64,000 bases of DNA from contig NC_058189.1 in assembly GCF_907165205.1 (NCBI RefSeq), positions 34,498,270 to 34,562,269 on the forward strand. Reading direction: 5' to 3'. Positions within the stretch are counted from its first letter, which is position 1, and every line of letters begins with the position of its first letter. Of this stretch, positions 48,093 through 61,654 are shown one piece after another. The translations under genes and the position numbers were made by a program. The notes beneath the pieces are model-generated. The model was not told the origin of the DNA, did not search any database, and was given only the letters and a program-made list of their open reading frames with translations. Source of the DNA: Coccinella septempunctata (lineage: Eukaryota > Arthropoda > Insecta > Coleoptera > Coccinellidae).

Positions 48093-48338
48093 ATGGCGTC
48101 GAAATCTGAAAACTACTCGTACGAAATGTTCGAAGATGGAAATATTATAACCGAGAAGAATTTCCATCTCATTTCATCTAGTAGGCGTTCGGATCGATGC
48201 ATTATGATATCAGGAGTTGAAAACGCTGGTAGAAGAAGACTTGAGTTAGGTAGAAATATTTATGAACCAAGAATTACTCCGCAAGATCTCGAAGTTCTGC
48301 TCTCTGAGCCATTTTGCTCGATACAAGAACAATATTGA
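48093..48338 (+). CDS. Copy 33 of the 81-residue ORF (N23/L50 group)
   Basis: Same protein as copy 12. The leader shares CTCTTGTACATT with copy 4. The spacer is mosaic: plain type at its start, 9-base duplication type further on, giving the unusual 1315-base interval. Confidence 0.5.
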   Translation: MASKSENYSYEMFEDGNIITEKNFHLISSSRRSDRCIMISGVENAGRRRLELGRNIYEPRITPQDLEVLLSEPFCSIQEQY

Positions 48339-49407
48339 GGAGGGGAATTTCATCACGGACATATCATTCAGTTGACTAGATGATCAAAAAATTGGACGAG
48401 GATGAATCACCATCACTCATTTATTCAATAAAAATTCAAGTATAATAACCACAATTTGCATAGATTTTTGTTTCCTTTTCACTCCAAAGTGAAGTGATAT
48501 TCGATTATTTGCAATTTCGAGTATATAAGAATATATACTTTGACATCAAATGTCAGAAATATTCGAATTTTCGAGACCACTGCTATTCTCCAGGTTTGTC
48601 CTCTCTTCAAAACATAGTTGTTTTGACTTTTCAGGAATCAAGATCAGAGTGTCTCTTTTCTATGAATTGCATATAGTATAAGAGTGAAATCGATGAATTA
48701 ATTACACATAACTCATTGCAGAGGAATTGTTTCATTAGATTCAGTTCTGATTCCACCCTTAGCATATCGCTGCTTCGGCTGCTTGATAGTCTGAAAGTAT
48801 GGTAAGATTTTCAACATCAAATCAGTCCCTTCCTATGAAACTGAGCTGTAGCTTTTTTACAATGAGACACTTGCATGTAATTTCACTGAATCTTATCAAA
48901 TGAACGATATATAGTCCTTCTTATTCAATATATGCCGAAATTTTGGAATCATCCTATTCATCCTAGGCCCAATTTTGATTTTGAAATAATGAAAACAGCA
49001 TAGAAAAAATGAAAATAACTCGTTGATGAGGAACTACATAATGGAGAAAAATAAAGAATACTAGTATCATTGTTTTCATCTTCTCAAGTGGCGATAATAA
49101 TAGAATAAAAATTCTATCTCAGACTGCACCGACTAATTATGAAGTGCGGTGGACTCTTAGACAAGGCCAAAAGTTGTTCGAGTAGTGGGGATAACTACGA
49201 CAAGCTCCCGACAGCGATTCGGTATATAAACCATCGCAGCTTAAGTGTCGCTCAGTGCTTGGGATTGCAGCAGCGCAAACGCTCTACTATTGACCACTTT
49301 GATGCTATTCTAGAACAATTGAGTTGGTCGATCGTCCAGTTTGTGTGCTCTCTCCTCGTGTACATTGGATATTTCTAGCGACTCAATCAAAACGCTTCGT
49401 TTTCAAT

Positions 49408-49653
49408 ATGGCGTCGAAATCTGAAAACTACTCGTACGAAATGTTCGAAGATGGAAATATTATAACCGAGAAGACTTTCCATCTCATTTCATCTAGTAGG
49501 CGTTCGGATCGATGCATTATGATATCAGGACTTGAAAACGCTGGTAGAAGAAGAGTTGAGTTAGGTAGAAATATTTATGAACCAAGAATTACTCCTCAAG
49601 ATCTCGAAGTTCTGCTCTCTGAGCCATTTTGCTCGATACAAGAACAATATTGA
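49408..49653 (+). CDS. Copy 34 of the 81-residue ORF (L42 group)
   Basis: V42L. TATA at 49223-49230. Spacer has TTTCATCCCAAAG like copies 23 and 30, another sign of patchwork exchange. Type A palindrome follows. Confidence 0.5.
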   Translation: MASKSENYSYEMFEDGNIITEKTFHLISSSRRSDRCIMISGLENAGRRRVELGRNIYEPRITPQDLEVLLSEPFCSIQEQY

Positions 49654-50377
49654 GGAGGGGAATTTCATCACGGACATATCATTTAGTTGAATAGATGATC
49701 AAAAAATAGGACGAGGATGAATCACCATCACTCATTTATTCAATAAAAATTCAAGTATAATAACCACAATTTGCATAGATTTTTGTTTCCTTTTCATCCC
49801 AAAGTGAAGTGATATTCGATTATTTGCAATTTCGAGTATATAAGAATATATACTTTGACATCAAATGTCAGAAATATTCGAATTTTCGAGACGACTGCTA
49901 TTCTCCAGGTTTGTCCTCTCTTCAAAACATAGTTGTTTTGACTTTTCAGGAATCAAGGTCAGAGTGTCTCTTTTCTAAGAATTGCATATGGTATAAGAGT
50001 GAAATCGATGAATTAATTACACATAACCCATTGCAGAGGAATTGTTTCATTATATTCAGTTCTGATTCCACCCTTAGCATATCGCTGCTTGATAGTCTGA
50101 AAGTATGGTAAGATTTTCAACATGAAATCAGTCCCTTCCTATGAAACTGAGCTGTCGCTTTTTTACAATGAGACACTTGCATGTAATTTCACTGAATCTT
50201 ATCAAATGAACGATATATAGTCCTTTTTATTCAATATATGCCGAAATTTTGGAATCATCCTATTCATCCTAGGCCCAATTTTGATTTTGGAATGATGAAA
50301 ACAGCATAGAAAAAATGAAAATAACTCGTTGATGAGGGACTACATAATGGAGAAAAATAAAGAATACTAGTATCATT

Positions 50378-50543
50378 CTTCATAGTTCATGTCCATGCTG
50401 ATTCAATATTAATAAAATTCACAGGGAATTGGACAATAGTTTATTCTCAAAGTACTTATAACGAAACGTCGGCGATGTTATAAGTACTTTGAGAATAAAC
50501 TATTGTCCAATTCCCTGTGAATTTTATTAATACTAGTATCATT
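50378..50543 (+). mobile_element. Palindromic insertion 7 (type A)
   Basis: Perfect arms at 50408-50531. Direct repeats at 50366-50377 and 50532-50543. Confidence 0.75.
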
Positions 50544-50879
50544 GTTTTCATCTTCTCAAGTGGCGATAATAATAGAATAAAAATTCTATCTCAGACTGCA
50601 CCGACTAATTATGAACTGCGGTGGACTTTTAGACAAGGCCAAAAGTTGTTCGAGTAGTGAGGATAACTACGACAAGCTCCCGACAGCGATTCGGTATAGA
50701 AACCATCGCAGCTTAAGTGTTGCTCAGTGCTTGGGATTGCAGCAGCGCAAACGCTCTACTATTGACCACTTTGATGCTATTCTAGAACAATTGAGGTGGT
50801 CGATCGTCCAGTTTGTGTGCTCTCTCCTCGTGTACATTGGATATTTCTAGCGACTCAATCAAAACGCTTCGTTTTCAAT

Positions 50880-51125
50880 ATGGCGTCGAAATCTGAAAAC
50901 TACTCGAACGAAATGTTCGAAGATGGAAGTATTATAACCGAGAAGACTTTCCATCTCATTTCATCTAGTAAGCGTTCGGATCGATGCATTATGATATCAG
51001 GAGTTGAAAACGCTGGTAGAAGAAGAGTTGAGTTAGGTAGAAATATTTATGTACCAAGAATTACTCCTCAAGATCTCGAAGTTCTGCTCTCTGAGCCATT
51101 TTGCTCGATACAAGAACAATATTGA
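50880..51125 (+). CDS. Copy 35 of the 81-residue ORF (N10/S17/K31, V58)
   Basis: Same protein as copy 7. TATAGAAA at 50695-50702. Spacer has CTCCAGATTTGTCC, shared with copy 36, which removes the donor-like CAG/GT there. Confidence 0.45.
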   Translation: MASKSENYSNEMFEDGSIITEKTFHLISSSKRSDRCIMISGVENAGRRRVELGRNIYVPRITPQDLEVLLSEPFCSIQEQY

Positions 51126-52185
51126 GGAGGGGAATTTCATCACGGACATATCATTCAGTTGACTAGATGATCAAAAAATTGGACGAGGATGAATCACCAT
51201 CACTCATTTATTCAATAAAAATTCAAGTATAATAACCACAATTTGCATAGATTTTTGTTTCCTTTTCACTCCAAAGTGAAGTTATATTCGATTATTTGCA
51301 ATTTCGAGTATATAAGAATATATACTTTGACATCAAATGTCAGAATTATTCGAATTTTCGAGACCACTGCTATTCTCCAGATTTGTCCTCTCTTCAAAAC
51401 ATAGTTGTTTTGACTTTTCAGGAATCGAGATCAGATTGTCTCTTTTCTATGAATTGCATATGGTATAAGAGTGAAATCGATGAATTAATTACACATAACC
51501 CATTGCAGAGGAATTGTTTCATTATATTCAGTTCTGATTCCACCCTTAGCATATCGCTGCTTGATAGTCTGAAAGTATGGTAAGATTTTCAACATAAAAT
51601 CAGTCCCTTTCTATGAAACTGAGCTGTCGCTTTTTTACAATGAGACACTTGCATGTAATTTCACTGAATCTTATCAAATGAACGATATATAGTCCTTCTT
51701 ATTCAATATATGCCGAAATTTTGGAATCATCCTATTCATCCTAGGCCCAATTTTGATTTTGAAATAATGAAAACAGCATAGAAAAAATGAAAATAACTCG
51801 TTGATGAGGAACTACATAATGGAGAAAAATAAAGAATACTAGTATCATTGTTTTCATCTTCTCAAGTGGCGATAATAATAGAATAAAAATTCTATCTCAG
51901 ACTGCACCGACTAATTATGAAGTGCGGTGGACTCTTAGACAAGGCCAAAAGTTGTTCGAGTAGTGGGGATAACTACGACAAGCTCCCGACAGCGATTCGG
52001 TATATAAACCATCGCAGCTTAAGTGTCGCTCAGTGCTTGGGATTGCAGCAGCGCAAACGCTCTACTATTGACCACTTTGATGCTATTCTAGAACAATTGA
52101 GTTGGTCGATCGTCCAGTTTGTGTGCTCTCTCCTCGTGTACATTGGATATTTCTAGCGACTCAATCAAAACGCTTCGTTTTCAAT

Positions 52186-52431
52186 ATGGCGTCGAAATCT
52201 GAAAACTACTCGAACGAAATGTTCGAAGATGGAAGTATTATAACCGAGAAGACTTTCCATCTCATTTCATCTAGTAAGCGTTCGGATCGATGCATTATGA
52301 TATCAGGAGTTGAAAACGCTGGTAGAAGAAGAGTTGAGTTAGGTAGAAATATTTATGTACCAAGAATTACTCCTCAAGATCTCGAAGTTCTGCTCTCTGA
52401 GCCATTTTGCTCGATACAAGAACAATATTGA
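52186..52431 (+). CDS. Copy 36 of the 81-residue ORF (N10/S17/K31, V58)
   Basis: Tandem sibling of copy 35 by ORF and spacer. Its leader is of another sub-type with an intact TATA (52001-52008) and no palindrome before it, so promoter and ORF halves come from different parents. Confidence 0.5.
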   Translation: MASKSENYSNEMFEDGSIITEKTFHLISSSKRSDRCIMISGVENAGRRRVELGRNIYVPRITPQDLEVLLSEPFCSIQEQY

Positions 52432-53491
52432 GGAGGGGAATTTCATCACGGACATATCATTCAGTTGACTAGATGATCAAAAAATTGGACGAGGATGAAT
52501 CACCATCACTCATTTATTCAATAAAAATTCAAGTATAATAACCACAATTTGCATAGATTTTTGTTTCCTTTTCACTCCAAAGTGAAGTTATATTCGATTA
52601 TTTGCAATTTCGAGTATATAAGAATATATACTTTGACATCAAATGTCAGAATTATTCGAATTTTCGAGACCACTGCTATTCTCCAGATTTGTCCTCTCTT
52701 CAAAACATAGTTGTTTTGACTTTTCAGGAATCGAGATCAGAGTGTCTCTTTTCTATGAATTGCATATGGTATAAGAGTGAAATCGATGAATTAATTACAC
52801 ATAACCCATTGCAGAGGAATTGTTTCATTATATTCAGTTCTGATTCCACCCTTAGCATATCGCTGCTTGATAGTCTGAAAGTATGGTAAGATTTTCAACA
52901 TGAAATCAGTCCCTTTCTATGAAACTGAGCTGTCGCTTTTTTACAATGAGACACTTGCATGTAATTTCACTGAATCTTATCAAATGAACGATATATAGTC
53001 CTTCTTATTCAATATATGCCGAAATTTTGGAATCATCCTATTCATCCTAGGCCCAATTTTGATTTTGAAATAATGAAAACAGCATAGAAAAAATGAAAAT
53101 AACTCGTTGATGAGGAACTACATAATGGAGAAAAATAAAGAATACTAGTATCATTGTTTTCATCTTCTCAAGTGGCGATAATAATAGAATAAAAATTCTA
53201 TCTCAGACTGCACCGACTAATTATGAAGTGCGGTGGACTCTTAGACAAGGCCAAAAGTTGTTCGAGTAGTGGGGATAACTACGACAAGCTCCCGACAGCG
53301 ATTCGGTATATAAACCATCGCAGCTTAAGTGTCGCTCAGTGCTTGGGATTGCAGCAGCGCAAACGCTCTACTATTGACCACTTTGATGCTATTCTAGAAC
53401 AATTGAGTTGGTCGATCGTCCAGTTTGTGTGCTCTCTCCTCGTGTACATTGGATATTTCTAGCGACTCAATCAAAACGCTTCGTTTTCAAT

Positions 53492-53737
53492 ATGGCGTCG
53501 AACTCTGAAAACTACTCGTACGAAATGTTCGAAGATGGAAATATTATAACCGAGAAGACTTTCCATCTCATTTCATCTAGTAGGCGTTCGGATCGATGCA
53601 TTATGATATCAGGAGTTGAAAACGCTGGTAGAAGAAGAGTTGAGTTAGGTAGAAATATTTATGAACCAAGAATTACTCCTCAAGATCTCGAAGTTCTGCT
53701 CTCTGAGCCATTTTGCTCGATACAAGAACAATATTGA
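53492..53737 (+). CDS. Copy 37 of the 81-residue ORF (N4)
   Basis: Private K4N, otherwise consensus. TATA at 53307-53314. The exon-like segment downstream reads AATTCAATGG and later lacks one base. Confidence 0.5.
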   Translation: MASNSENYSYEMFEDGNIITEKTFHLISSSRRSDRCIMISGVENAGRRRVELGRNIYEPRITPQDLEVLLSEPFCSIQEQY

Positions 53738-54794
53738 GGAGGGGAATTTCATCACGGACTTATCATTTAGTTGACTAGATGATCAAAAAATAGGACGAGG
53801 ATGAATCAGCATCACTCATTCATTCAATAAAAATTCAAATATAATAACCACAATTTGCATAGATTTTTGTTTCCTTTTCACCCCAAAGTGAAGTGATATT
53901 CGATTATTTGCAATTTCGAGTATATAAGAATATATACTTTGACATCAAATGTCAGAAATATTCGAATTTTCGAGACGACTGCTATTCTCCAGGTTTGTCC
54001 TCTCTTCAAAACATAGTTGTTTTGACTTTTCAGGAATCAAGATCAGAGTGTCTCTTTTCTATGAATTCAATGGTATAAGAGTGAAATCGATGAATTAATT
54101 ACACATAACCCATTGCAGAGAATTGTTTCATTATATTCAGTTCTGATTCCACCCTTAGCATATCGCTGCTTGATAGTCTGAAAGTATGGTAAGATTTTCA
54201 ACATGAAATCAGTCCCTTCCTATGAAACTGAGCTGTCGCTTTTTTACAATGAGACACTTGCATGTAATTTCACTGAATCTTATCAAATGAACGATATATA
54301 GTCCTTCTTATTCAATATATGCCGAAATTTTGGAATCATCCTATTCATCCTAGGCCCAATTTTGATTTTGGAATAATGAAAACAGCATAGAAAAAATGAA
54401 AATAACTCGTTGATGAGGGAATACATAATGGAGAAAAATAAAGAATACTAGTATCATTGTTTTCATCTTCTCAAGTGGCGATAATAATAGAATAAAAATT
54501 CTATCTCAGACTGCACCGACTAATTATGAACTGCGGGGGACTCTTAGACAAGGCCAAAAGTTGTTCGAGTAGTGGGGATAACTACGACAAGCTCCCGACA
54601 GCGATTCGGTATATAAACCATCGCAGCTTAAGTGTTGCTCAGTGCTTGGTATTGCAGCAGCGCAAACGCTCTACTATTGACCACTTTGATGCTATTCTAG
54701 AACAATTGAGTTGGTCGATCGTCCAGTTTGTGTGCTCTCTCCTCGTGTACATTGGATATTTCTAGCGACTCAATCAAAACGCTTCGTTTTCAAT

Positions 54795-55040
54795 ATGGCG
54801 TCGAAATCTGAAAACTACTCGTACGAAATGTTCGAAGATGGAAATATTATAACCGAGAAGACTTTCCATCTCATTTCATCTAGTAAGTGTTCGGATCGAT
54901 GCATTATGATATCAGGAGTTGAAAACGCTGGTAGAAGAAGAGTTGAGTTAGGTAGAAATATTTATGAACCAAGAATTACTCCTCAAGATCTCGAAGTTCT
55001 GCTCTCTGAGCCATTTTGCTCGATACAAGAACAATATTGA
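54795..55040 (+). CDS. Copy 38 of the 81-residue ORF (K31, C32)
   Basis: R31K with private R32C, adding a cysteine. TATA at 54610-54617. Followed by a type B palindrome. Confidence 0.5.
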   Translation: MASKSENYSYEMFEDGNIITEKTFHLISSSKCSDRCIMISGVENAGRRRVELGRNIYEPRITPQDLEVLLSEPFCSIQEQY

Positions 55041-55764
55041 GGAGGGGAATTTCATCACGGACTTATCATTTAGTTGACTAGATGATCAAAAAATAGGACG
55101 AGGATGAATCAGCATCACTCATTTATTCAATAAAAATTCAAGTATGATAACCACAATTTGCATAGATTTTTGTTTCCTTTTCACCCCAAAGTGAAGTGAT
55201 ATTCGATTATTTGCAATTTCGAGTATATAAGAATATATACTTTGACATCAAATGTCAGAAATATTCGAATTTTCGAGACGACTGCTATTCTCCAGGTTTG
55301 TCCTCTCTTCAAAACATAGTTGTTTTGACTTTTCAGGAATCAAGATCAGAGTGTCTCTTTTCTATGAATTGCATATGGTATAAGAGTGAAATCGATGAAT
55401 TAATTACACATAACCAATTGCAGAGGAATTGTTTCATTATATTCAGTTCTGATTCCACCCTTAGCATATCGCTGCTTGATAGTCTGAAAGTATGGTAAGA
55501 TTTTCAACATGAAATCAGTCCCTTCCTAAGAAACTGAGCTGTCGCTTTTTCACAATGAGACACTTGCATGTAATTTCACTGAATCTTATCAAATGAACGA
55601 TATATAGTCCTTTTTATTCAATATATGCCGAAATTTTGGAATCATCCTATTCATCTTAGGCCCAATTTTGATTTTGGAATAATGAAAACAGCATAGAAAA
55701 AATGAAAATAACTCGTTGATGAGGGACTACATAATGGAGAAAAATAAAGAATACTAGTATCATT

Positions 55765-55930
55765 CTTCATAGTTCATGTCCATGCTGATTTAATATTAAT
55801 AAAATTCACAGGGAATTGGACAATAGTTTATTCTCAAAGTACTTATAACGAAACGTCGGCGATGTTATAAGTACTTTGAGAATAAACTATTGTCAAATTC
55901 CTTGTGAATTTTATTAATACTAGTATCATT
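55765..55930 (+). mobile_element. Palindromic insertion 8 (type B)
   Basis: Arms at 55795-55918 with the same two mismatches as insertions 2 and 6. Direct repeats at 55753-55764 and 55919-55930. Confidence 0.75.
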
Positions 55931-56266
55931 GTTTTCATCTTCTCAAGTGGCGATAATAATAGAATAAAAATTCTATCTCAGACTGCACCGACTAATTATG
56001 AACTGCGGTGGACTCTTAGACAAGGCCAAAAGTTGTTCGAGTAGTGGGGATAACTACGACAAGCTCCCGACAGCGATTCGGTAAATAAACCATCGCAGCT
56101 GAAGTGTTGCTCAGTGCTTGGGATTGCAGCAGCGCAAACGCTCTACTATTGACCACTTTGATACTATTCTAGAACAATTGAGTTGGTCGATCGTCCAGTT
56201 TGTGTGCTCTCTCCTCGTGTACATTGGATATTTCTAGCGACTCAATCAAAACGCTTCGTTTTCAAT

Positions 56267-56512
56267 ATGGCGTCGAAATCTGAAAACTACTCGTACGAAA
56301 TGTTCGAAGATGGAAATATTATAACCGAGAAGACTTTCCATCTCATTTCATCTAGTAGGCGTTCGGATCGATGCATTATGATATCAGGAGTTGAAAACGC
56401 TGGTAGAAGAAGAGTTGAGTTAGGTAGAAATATTTATGAACCAAGAATTACTCCTCAAGATCTCGAAGTTCTGCTCTCTGAGCCATTTTGCTCGATACAA
56501 GAACAATATTGA
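56267..56512 (+). CDS. Copy 39 of the 81-residue ORF (consensus)
   Basis: Consensus protein, upstream ATG lost, and TATA altered to TAAATAAA (56082-56089). Spacer starts like copies 5 and 25 but ends like plain units without the 9-base duplication. Confidence 0.45.
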   Translation: MASKSENYSYEMFEDGNIITEKTFHLISSSRRSDRCIMISGVENAGRRRVELGRNIYEPRITPQDLEVLLSEPFCSIQEQY

Positions 56513-57570
56513 GGAGGGGAATTTCATCACGGACATATCATTTAGTTGACTAGATGATCAAAAAATATGACGAGGATGAATCAGCATCACTCATTTATTC
56601 AATAAAAATTCAAATATAATAACCACAATTTGCATAGATTTTTGTTTCCTTTTCACTCCAAAGTGAAGTGATATTCGCATTTGCTATTTCGAGTATATAA
56701 GAATATATACTTCGACATCAAATGTCAGAATTATTCGAATTTTCGAGACGACTGCTATTCTCCAGGTTTGTCCTCTCTTCAAAACATAGTTGTTTTGACT
56801 TTTCAGGAATCAAGATCAGAGTGTCTCGTTTCTATGAATTGCATATGGTATAAGAGTGAAATCGATGAATTAATTACACATAACCCATTGCAGAGGAATT
56901 GTTTCATTATATTCAGTTCTGATTCCACCCTTAGCATATCGCTGCTTGATAGTCTGAAAGTATGGTAAGATTTTCAACATGAAATCAGTCCCTTCCTATG
57001 AAACTGAGCTGTCGCTTTTTTACAATGAGACACTTGCATGTAATTTCACTGAATCTTATCAAATGAACGATATATAGTCCTTCTTATTCAATATATGCCG
57101 AAATTTTGGAATCATCCTATTCATCCTAGGCCCAATTTTGATTTTGAAATAATGAAAACAGCATAGAAAAAATGAAAATAACTCGTTGATGAGGAACTAC
57201 ATAATGGAGAAAAATAAAGAATACTAGTATCATTGTTTTCATCTTCTCAAGTGGCGATAATAATAGAATAAAAATTCTATCTCAGACTGCACCGACTAAT
57301 TATGAAGTACGGTGGACTCTTAGAAAAGGCCAAAAGTTGTTCGAGTAGTGGGGATAACTACGACAAGCTCCCGACAGCGATTCGGTATATAAACCATCGC
57401 AGCTTAAGTGTCGCTCAGTGCTTGGGATTGCAGCAGCGCAAACGCTCTACTATTGACCACTTTGATGCTATTCTAGAACAATTGAGTTGGTCGATCGTCC
57501 AGTTTGTGTGCTCTCTCCTCGTGTACATTGGATATTTCTAGCGACTCAATCAAAACGCTTCGTTTTCAAT

Positions 57571-57816
57571 ATGGCGTCGAAATCTGAAAACTACTCGTAC
57601 GAAATGTTCGAAGATGGAAATATTATAACCGAGAAGACTTTCCATCTCATTTCATCTAGTAGGCGTTCGGATCGATGCATTATGATATCAGGACTTGAAA
57701 ACGCTGGTAGAAGAAGAGTTGAGTTAGGTAGAAATATTTATGAACCAAGAATTACTCCTCAAGATCTCGAAGTTCTGCTCTCTGAGCCATTTTGCTCGAT
57801 ACAAGAACAATATTGA
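57571..57816 (+). CDS. Copy 40 of the 81-residue ORF (L42 group)
   Basis: V42L. TATA at 57386-57393. Two private changes upstream of the promoter (GAAGTACGG, CTTAGAAAAGG). Type A palindrome follows. Confidence 0.5.
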   Translation: MASKSENYSYEMFEDGNIITEKTFHLISSSRRSDRCIMISGLENAGRRRVELGRNIYEPRITPQDLEVLLSEPFCSIQEQY

Positions 57817-58540
57817 GGAGGGGAATTTCATCACGGACATATCATTTAGTTGAATAGATGATCAAAAAATAGGACGAGGATGAATCACCATCACTCATTT
57901 ATTCAATAAAAATTCAAGTATAATAACCACAATTTGCATAGATTTTTGTTTCCTTTTCACTCCAAAGTGAAGTGATATTCGATTATTTGCAATTTCGAGT
58001 ATATAAGAATATATACTTTGACATCAAATGTCAGAAATATTCGAATTTTCGAGACCACTGCTATTCTCCAGGTTTGTCCTCTCTTCAAAACATAGTTGTT
58101 TTGACTTTTCAGGAATCAAGATCAGAGTGTCTCTTTTCTAAGAATTGCATATGGTATAAGAGTGAAATCGATGAATTAATTACACATAACCCATTGCAGA
58201 GGAATTGTTTCATTATATTCAGTTCTGATTCCACCCTTAGCATATCGCTGCTTGATAGTCTGAAAGTATGGTAAGATTTTCAACATGAAATCAGTCCCTT
58301 CCTATGAAACTGAGCTGTCGCTTTTTTACAATGAGACACTTGCATGTAATTTCACTGAATCTTATCAAATGAACGATATATAGTCCTTTTTATTCAATAT
58401 ATGCCGAAATTTTGGAATCATCCTATTCATCCTAGGCCCAATTTTGATTTTGGAATGATGAAAACAGCATAGAAAAAATGAAAATAACTCGTTGATGAGG
58501 GACTACATAATGGAGAAAAATAAAGAATACTAGTATCATT

Positions 58541-58706
58541 CTTCATAGTTCATGTCCATGCTGATTCAATATTAATAAAATTCACAGGGAATTGGACAAT
58601 AGTTTATTCTCAAAGTACTTATAACGAAACGTCGGCGATGTTATAAGTACTTTGAGAATAAACTATTGTCCAATTCCCTGTGAATTTTATTAATACTAGT
58701 ATCATT
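58541..58706 (+). mobile_element. Palindromic insertion 9 (type A)
   Basis: Perfect arms at 58571-58694. Direct repeats at 58529-58540 and 58695-58706. Confidence 0.75.
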
Positions 58707-59042
58707 GTTTTCATCTTCTCAAGTGGCGATAATAATAGAATAAAAATTCTATCTCAGACTGCACCGACTAATTATGAACTGCGGTGGACTTTTAGACAAG
58801 GCCAAAAGTTGTTCGAGTAGTGAGGATAACTACGACAAGCTCCCGACAGCGATTCGGTATAGAAACCATCGCAGCTTAAGTGTTGCTCAGTGCTTGGGAT
58901 TGCAGCAGCGCAAACGCTCTACTATTGACCACTTTGATGCTATTCTAGAACAATTGAGGTGGTCGATCGTCCAGTTTGTGTGCTCTCTCCTCGTGTACAT
59001 TGGATATTTCTAGCGACTCAATCAAAACGCTTCGTTTTCAAT

Positions 59043-59288
59043 ATGGCGTCGAAATCTGAAAACTACTCGAACGAAATGTTCGAAGATGGAAGTATTATAA
59101 CCGAGAAGACTTTCCATCTCATTTCATCTAGTAAGCGTTCGGATCGATGCATTATGATATCAGGAGTTGAAAACGCTGGTAGAAGAAGAGTTGAGTTAGG
59201 TAGAAATATTTATGAACCAAGAATTACTCCTCAAGATCTCGAAGTTCTGCTCTCTGAGCCGTTTTGCTCGATACAAGAACAATATTGA
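59043..59288 (+). CDS. Copy 41 of the 81-residue ORF (N10/S17/K31)
   Basis: Same protein as copy 2, with a silent CCA to CCG at P73. TATAGAAA at 58858-58865. Confidence 0.45.
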   Translation: MASKSENYSNEMFEDGSIITEKTFHLISSSKRSDRCIMISGVENAGRRRVELGRNIYEPRITPQDLEVLLSEPFCSIQEQY

Positions 59289-60348
59289 GGAGGGGAATTT
59301 CATCACGGACATATCATTCAGTTGACTAGATGATCAAAAAATTGGACGAGGATGAATCACCATCACTCATTTATTCAATAAAAATTCAAGTATAATAACC
59401 ACAATTTGCATAGATTTTTGTTTCCTTTTCACTCCAAAGTGAAGTGATATTCGATTATTTGCAATTTCGAGTATATAAGAATATATACTTTGACATCAAA
59501 TGTCAGAATTATTCGAATTTTCGAGACCACTGCTATTCTCCAGGTTTGTCCTCTCTTCAAAACATAGTTGTTTTGACTTTTCAGGAATCGAGATCAGAGT
59601 GTCTCTTTTCTATGAATTGCATATGGTATAAGAGTGAAATCGATCAATTAATTACACATAACCCATTGCAGAGGAATTGTTTCATTATATTCAGTTCTGA
59701 TTCCACCCTTAGCATATCGCTGCTTGATAGTCTGAAAGTATGGTAAGATTTTCAACATGAAATCAGTCCCTTCCTATGAAACTGAGCTGTCGCTTTTTTA
59801 CAATGAGACACTTGCATGTAATTTCACTGAATCTTATCAAATGAACGATATATAGTCCTTCTTATTCAATATATGCCGAAATTTTGGAATCATCCTATTC
59901 ATCTTAGGCCCAATTTTGATTTTGGAATAATGAAAACAGCATAGAAAAAATGAAAATAACTCGTTGATGAGGAACTACATAATGGAGAAAAATAAAGAAT
60001 ACTAGTATCATTGTTTTCATCTTCTCAAGTGGCGATAATAATAGAATAATAATTCTATCTCAGACTGCACCGACTAATTATGAACTGCGGTGGACTCTTA
60101 GACAAGGCCAAAAGTTGTTCGAGTAGTGGGGATAACTACGACAAGCTCCCGACAGCGATTCGGTATATAAACCATCGCAGCTTAAGTGTTGCTCAGTGCT
60201 TGGGATTGCAGCAGCGCAAACGCTCTACTATTGACCACTTTGATGCTATTCTAGAACAATTGAGTTGGTCGATCGTCCAGTTTGTGTGCTCTCTTCTCGT
60301 GTACATTGCATATTTCTAGCGACTCAATCAAAACGCTTCGTTTTCAAT

Positions 60349-60594
60349 ATGGCGTCGAAATCTGAAAACTACTCGTACGAAATGTTCGAAGATGGAAATA
60401 TTATAACCGAGAAGACTTTCCATCTCATTTCATCTAGTAGGCGTTCGGATCGATGCATTATGATATCAGGAGTTGAAAACGCTGGTAGAAGAAGAGTTGA
60501 GTTAGGTAGAAATATTTATGAACCAAGAATTACTCCTCAAGATCTCCAAGTTCTGCTCTCTGAGCCATTTTGCTCGATACAAGAACAATATTGA
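60349..60594 (+). CDS. Copy 42 of the 81-residue ORF (Q67)
   Basis: E67Q. Leader has the private ACATTGCATATTT. TATA at 60164-60171. The sequence after the stop is of the CATTCAGTTGAC type found in N10/S17/K31 copies. Confidence 0.5.
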   Translation: MASKSENYSYEMFEDGNIITEKTFHLISSSRRSDRCIMISGVENAGRRRVELGRNIYEPRITPQDLQVLLSEPFCSIQEQY

Positions 60595-61654
60595 GGAGGG
60601 GAATTTCATCACGGACATATCATTCAGTTGACTAGATGATCAAAAAATTGGACGAGGATGAATCACCATCACTCATTTATTCAATAAAAATTCAAGTATA
60701 ATAACCACAATTTGCATAGATTTTTGTTTCCTTTTCACTCCAAAGTGAAGTGATATTCGATTATTTGCAATTTCGAGTATATAAGAATATATACTTTGAC
60801 ATCAAATGTCAGAAATATTCGAATTTTCGAGACCACTGCTATTCTCCAGGTTTGTCCTCTCTTCAAAACATAGTTGTTTTGACTTTTCAGGAATCAAGAT
60901 CAGAGTGTCTCTTTTCTAAGAATTGCATATGGTATAAGAGTGAAATCGATGAATTAATTACACATAACCCATTGCAGAGGAATTGTTTCATTATATTCAG
61001 TTCTGATTCCACCCTTAGCATATCGCTGCTTGATAGTCTGAAAGTATGGTAAGATTTTCAACATGAAATCAGTCCCTTCCTATGAAACTGAGCTGTCGCT
61101 TTTTTACAATGAGACACTTGCATGTAATTTCACTGAATCTTATCAAATGAACGATATATAGTCCTTTTTATTCAATATATGCCGAAATTTTGGAATCATC
61201 CTATTCATCTTAGGCCCAATTTTGATTTTGGAATAATGAAAACAGCATAGAAAAAATGAAAATAACTCGTTGATGAGGGAATACATAATGGAGAAAAATA
61301 AAGAATACTAGTATCATTGTTTTCATCTTCTCAAGTGGCGATAATAATAGAATAAAAATTCTATCTCAGACTGCAATGACTAATTATGAACTGCGGTGGA
61401 CTCTTAGACAAGGCCAAAAGTTGTTCGAGTAGTGGGGATAACTACGACAAGCTCCCGACAGCGATTCGGTATATAAACCATCGCAGCTTAAGTGTTGCTC
61501 AGTGCTTGGGATTGCAGCAGCGCAAACGCTCTACTATTGACCACTTTGATGCTATTCCAGAACAATTGAGTTGGTCGATCGTCCAGTTTGTGTGCTCTCT
61601 CCTCGTGTACATTGGATATTTCTAGCGACTCAATCAAAACGCTTCGTTTTCAAT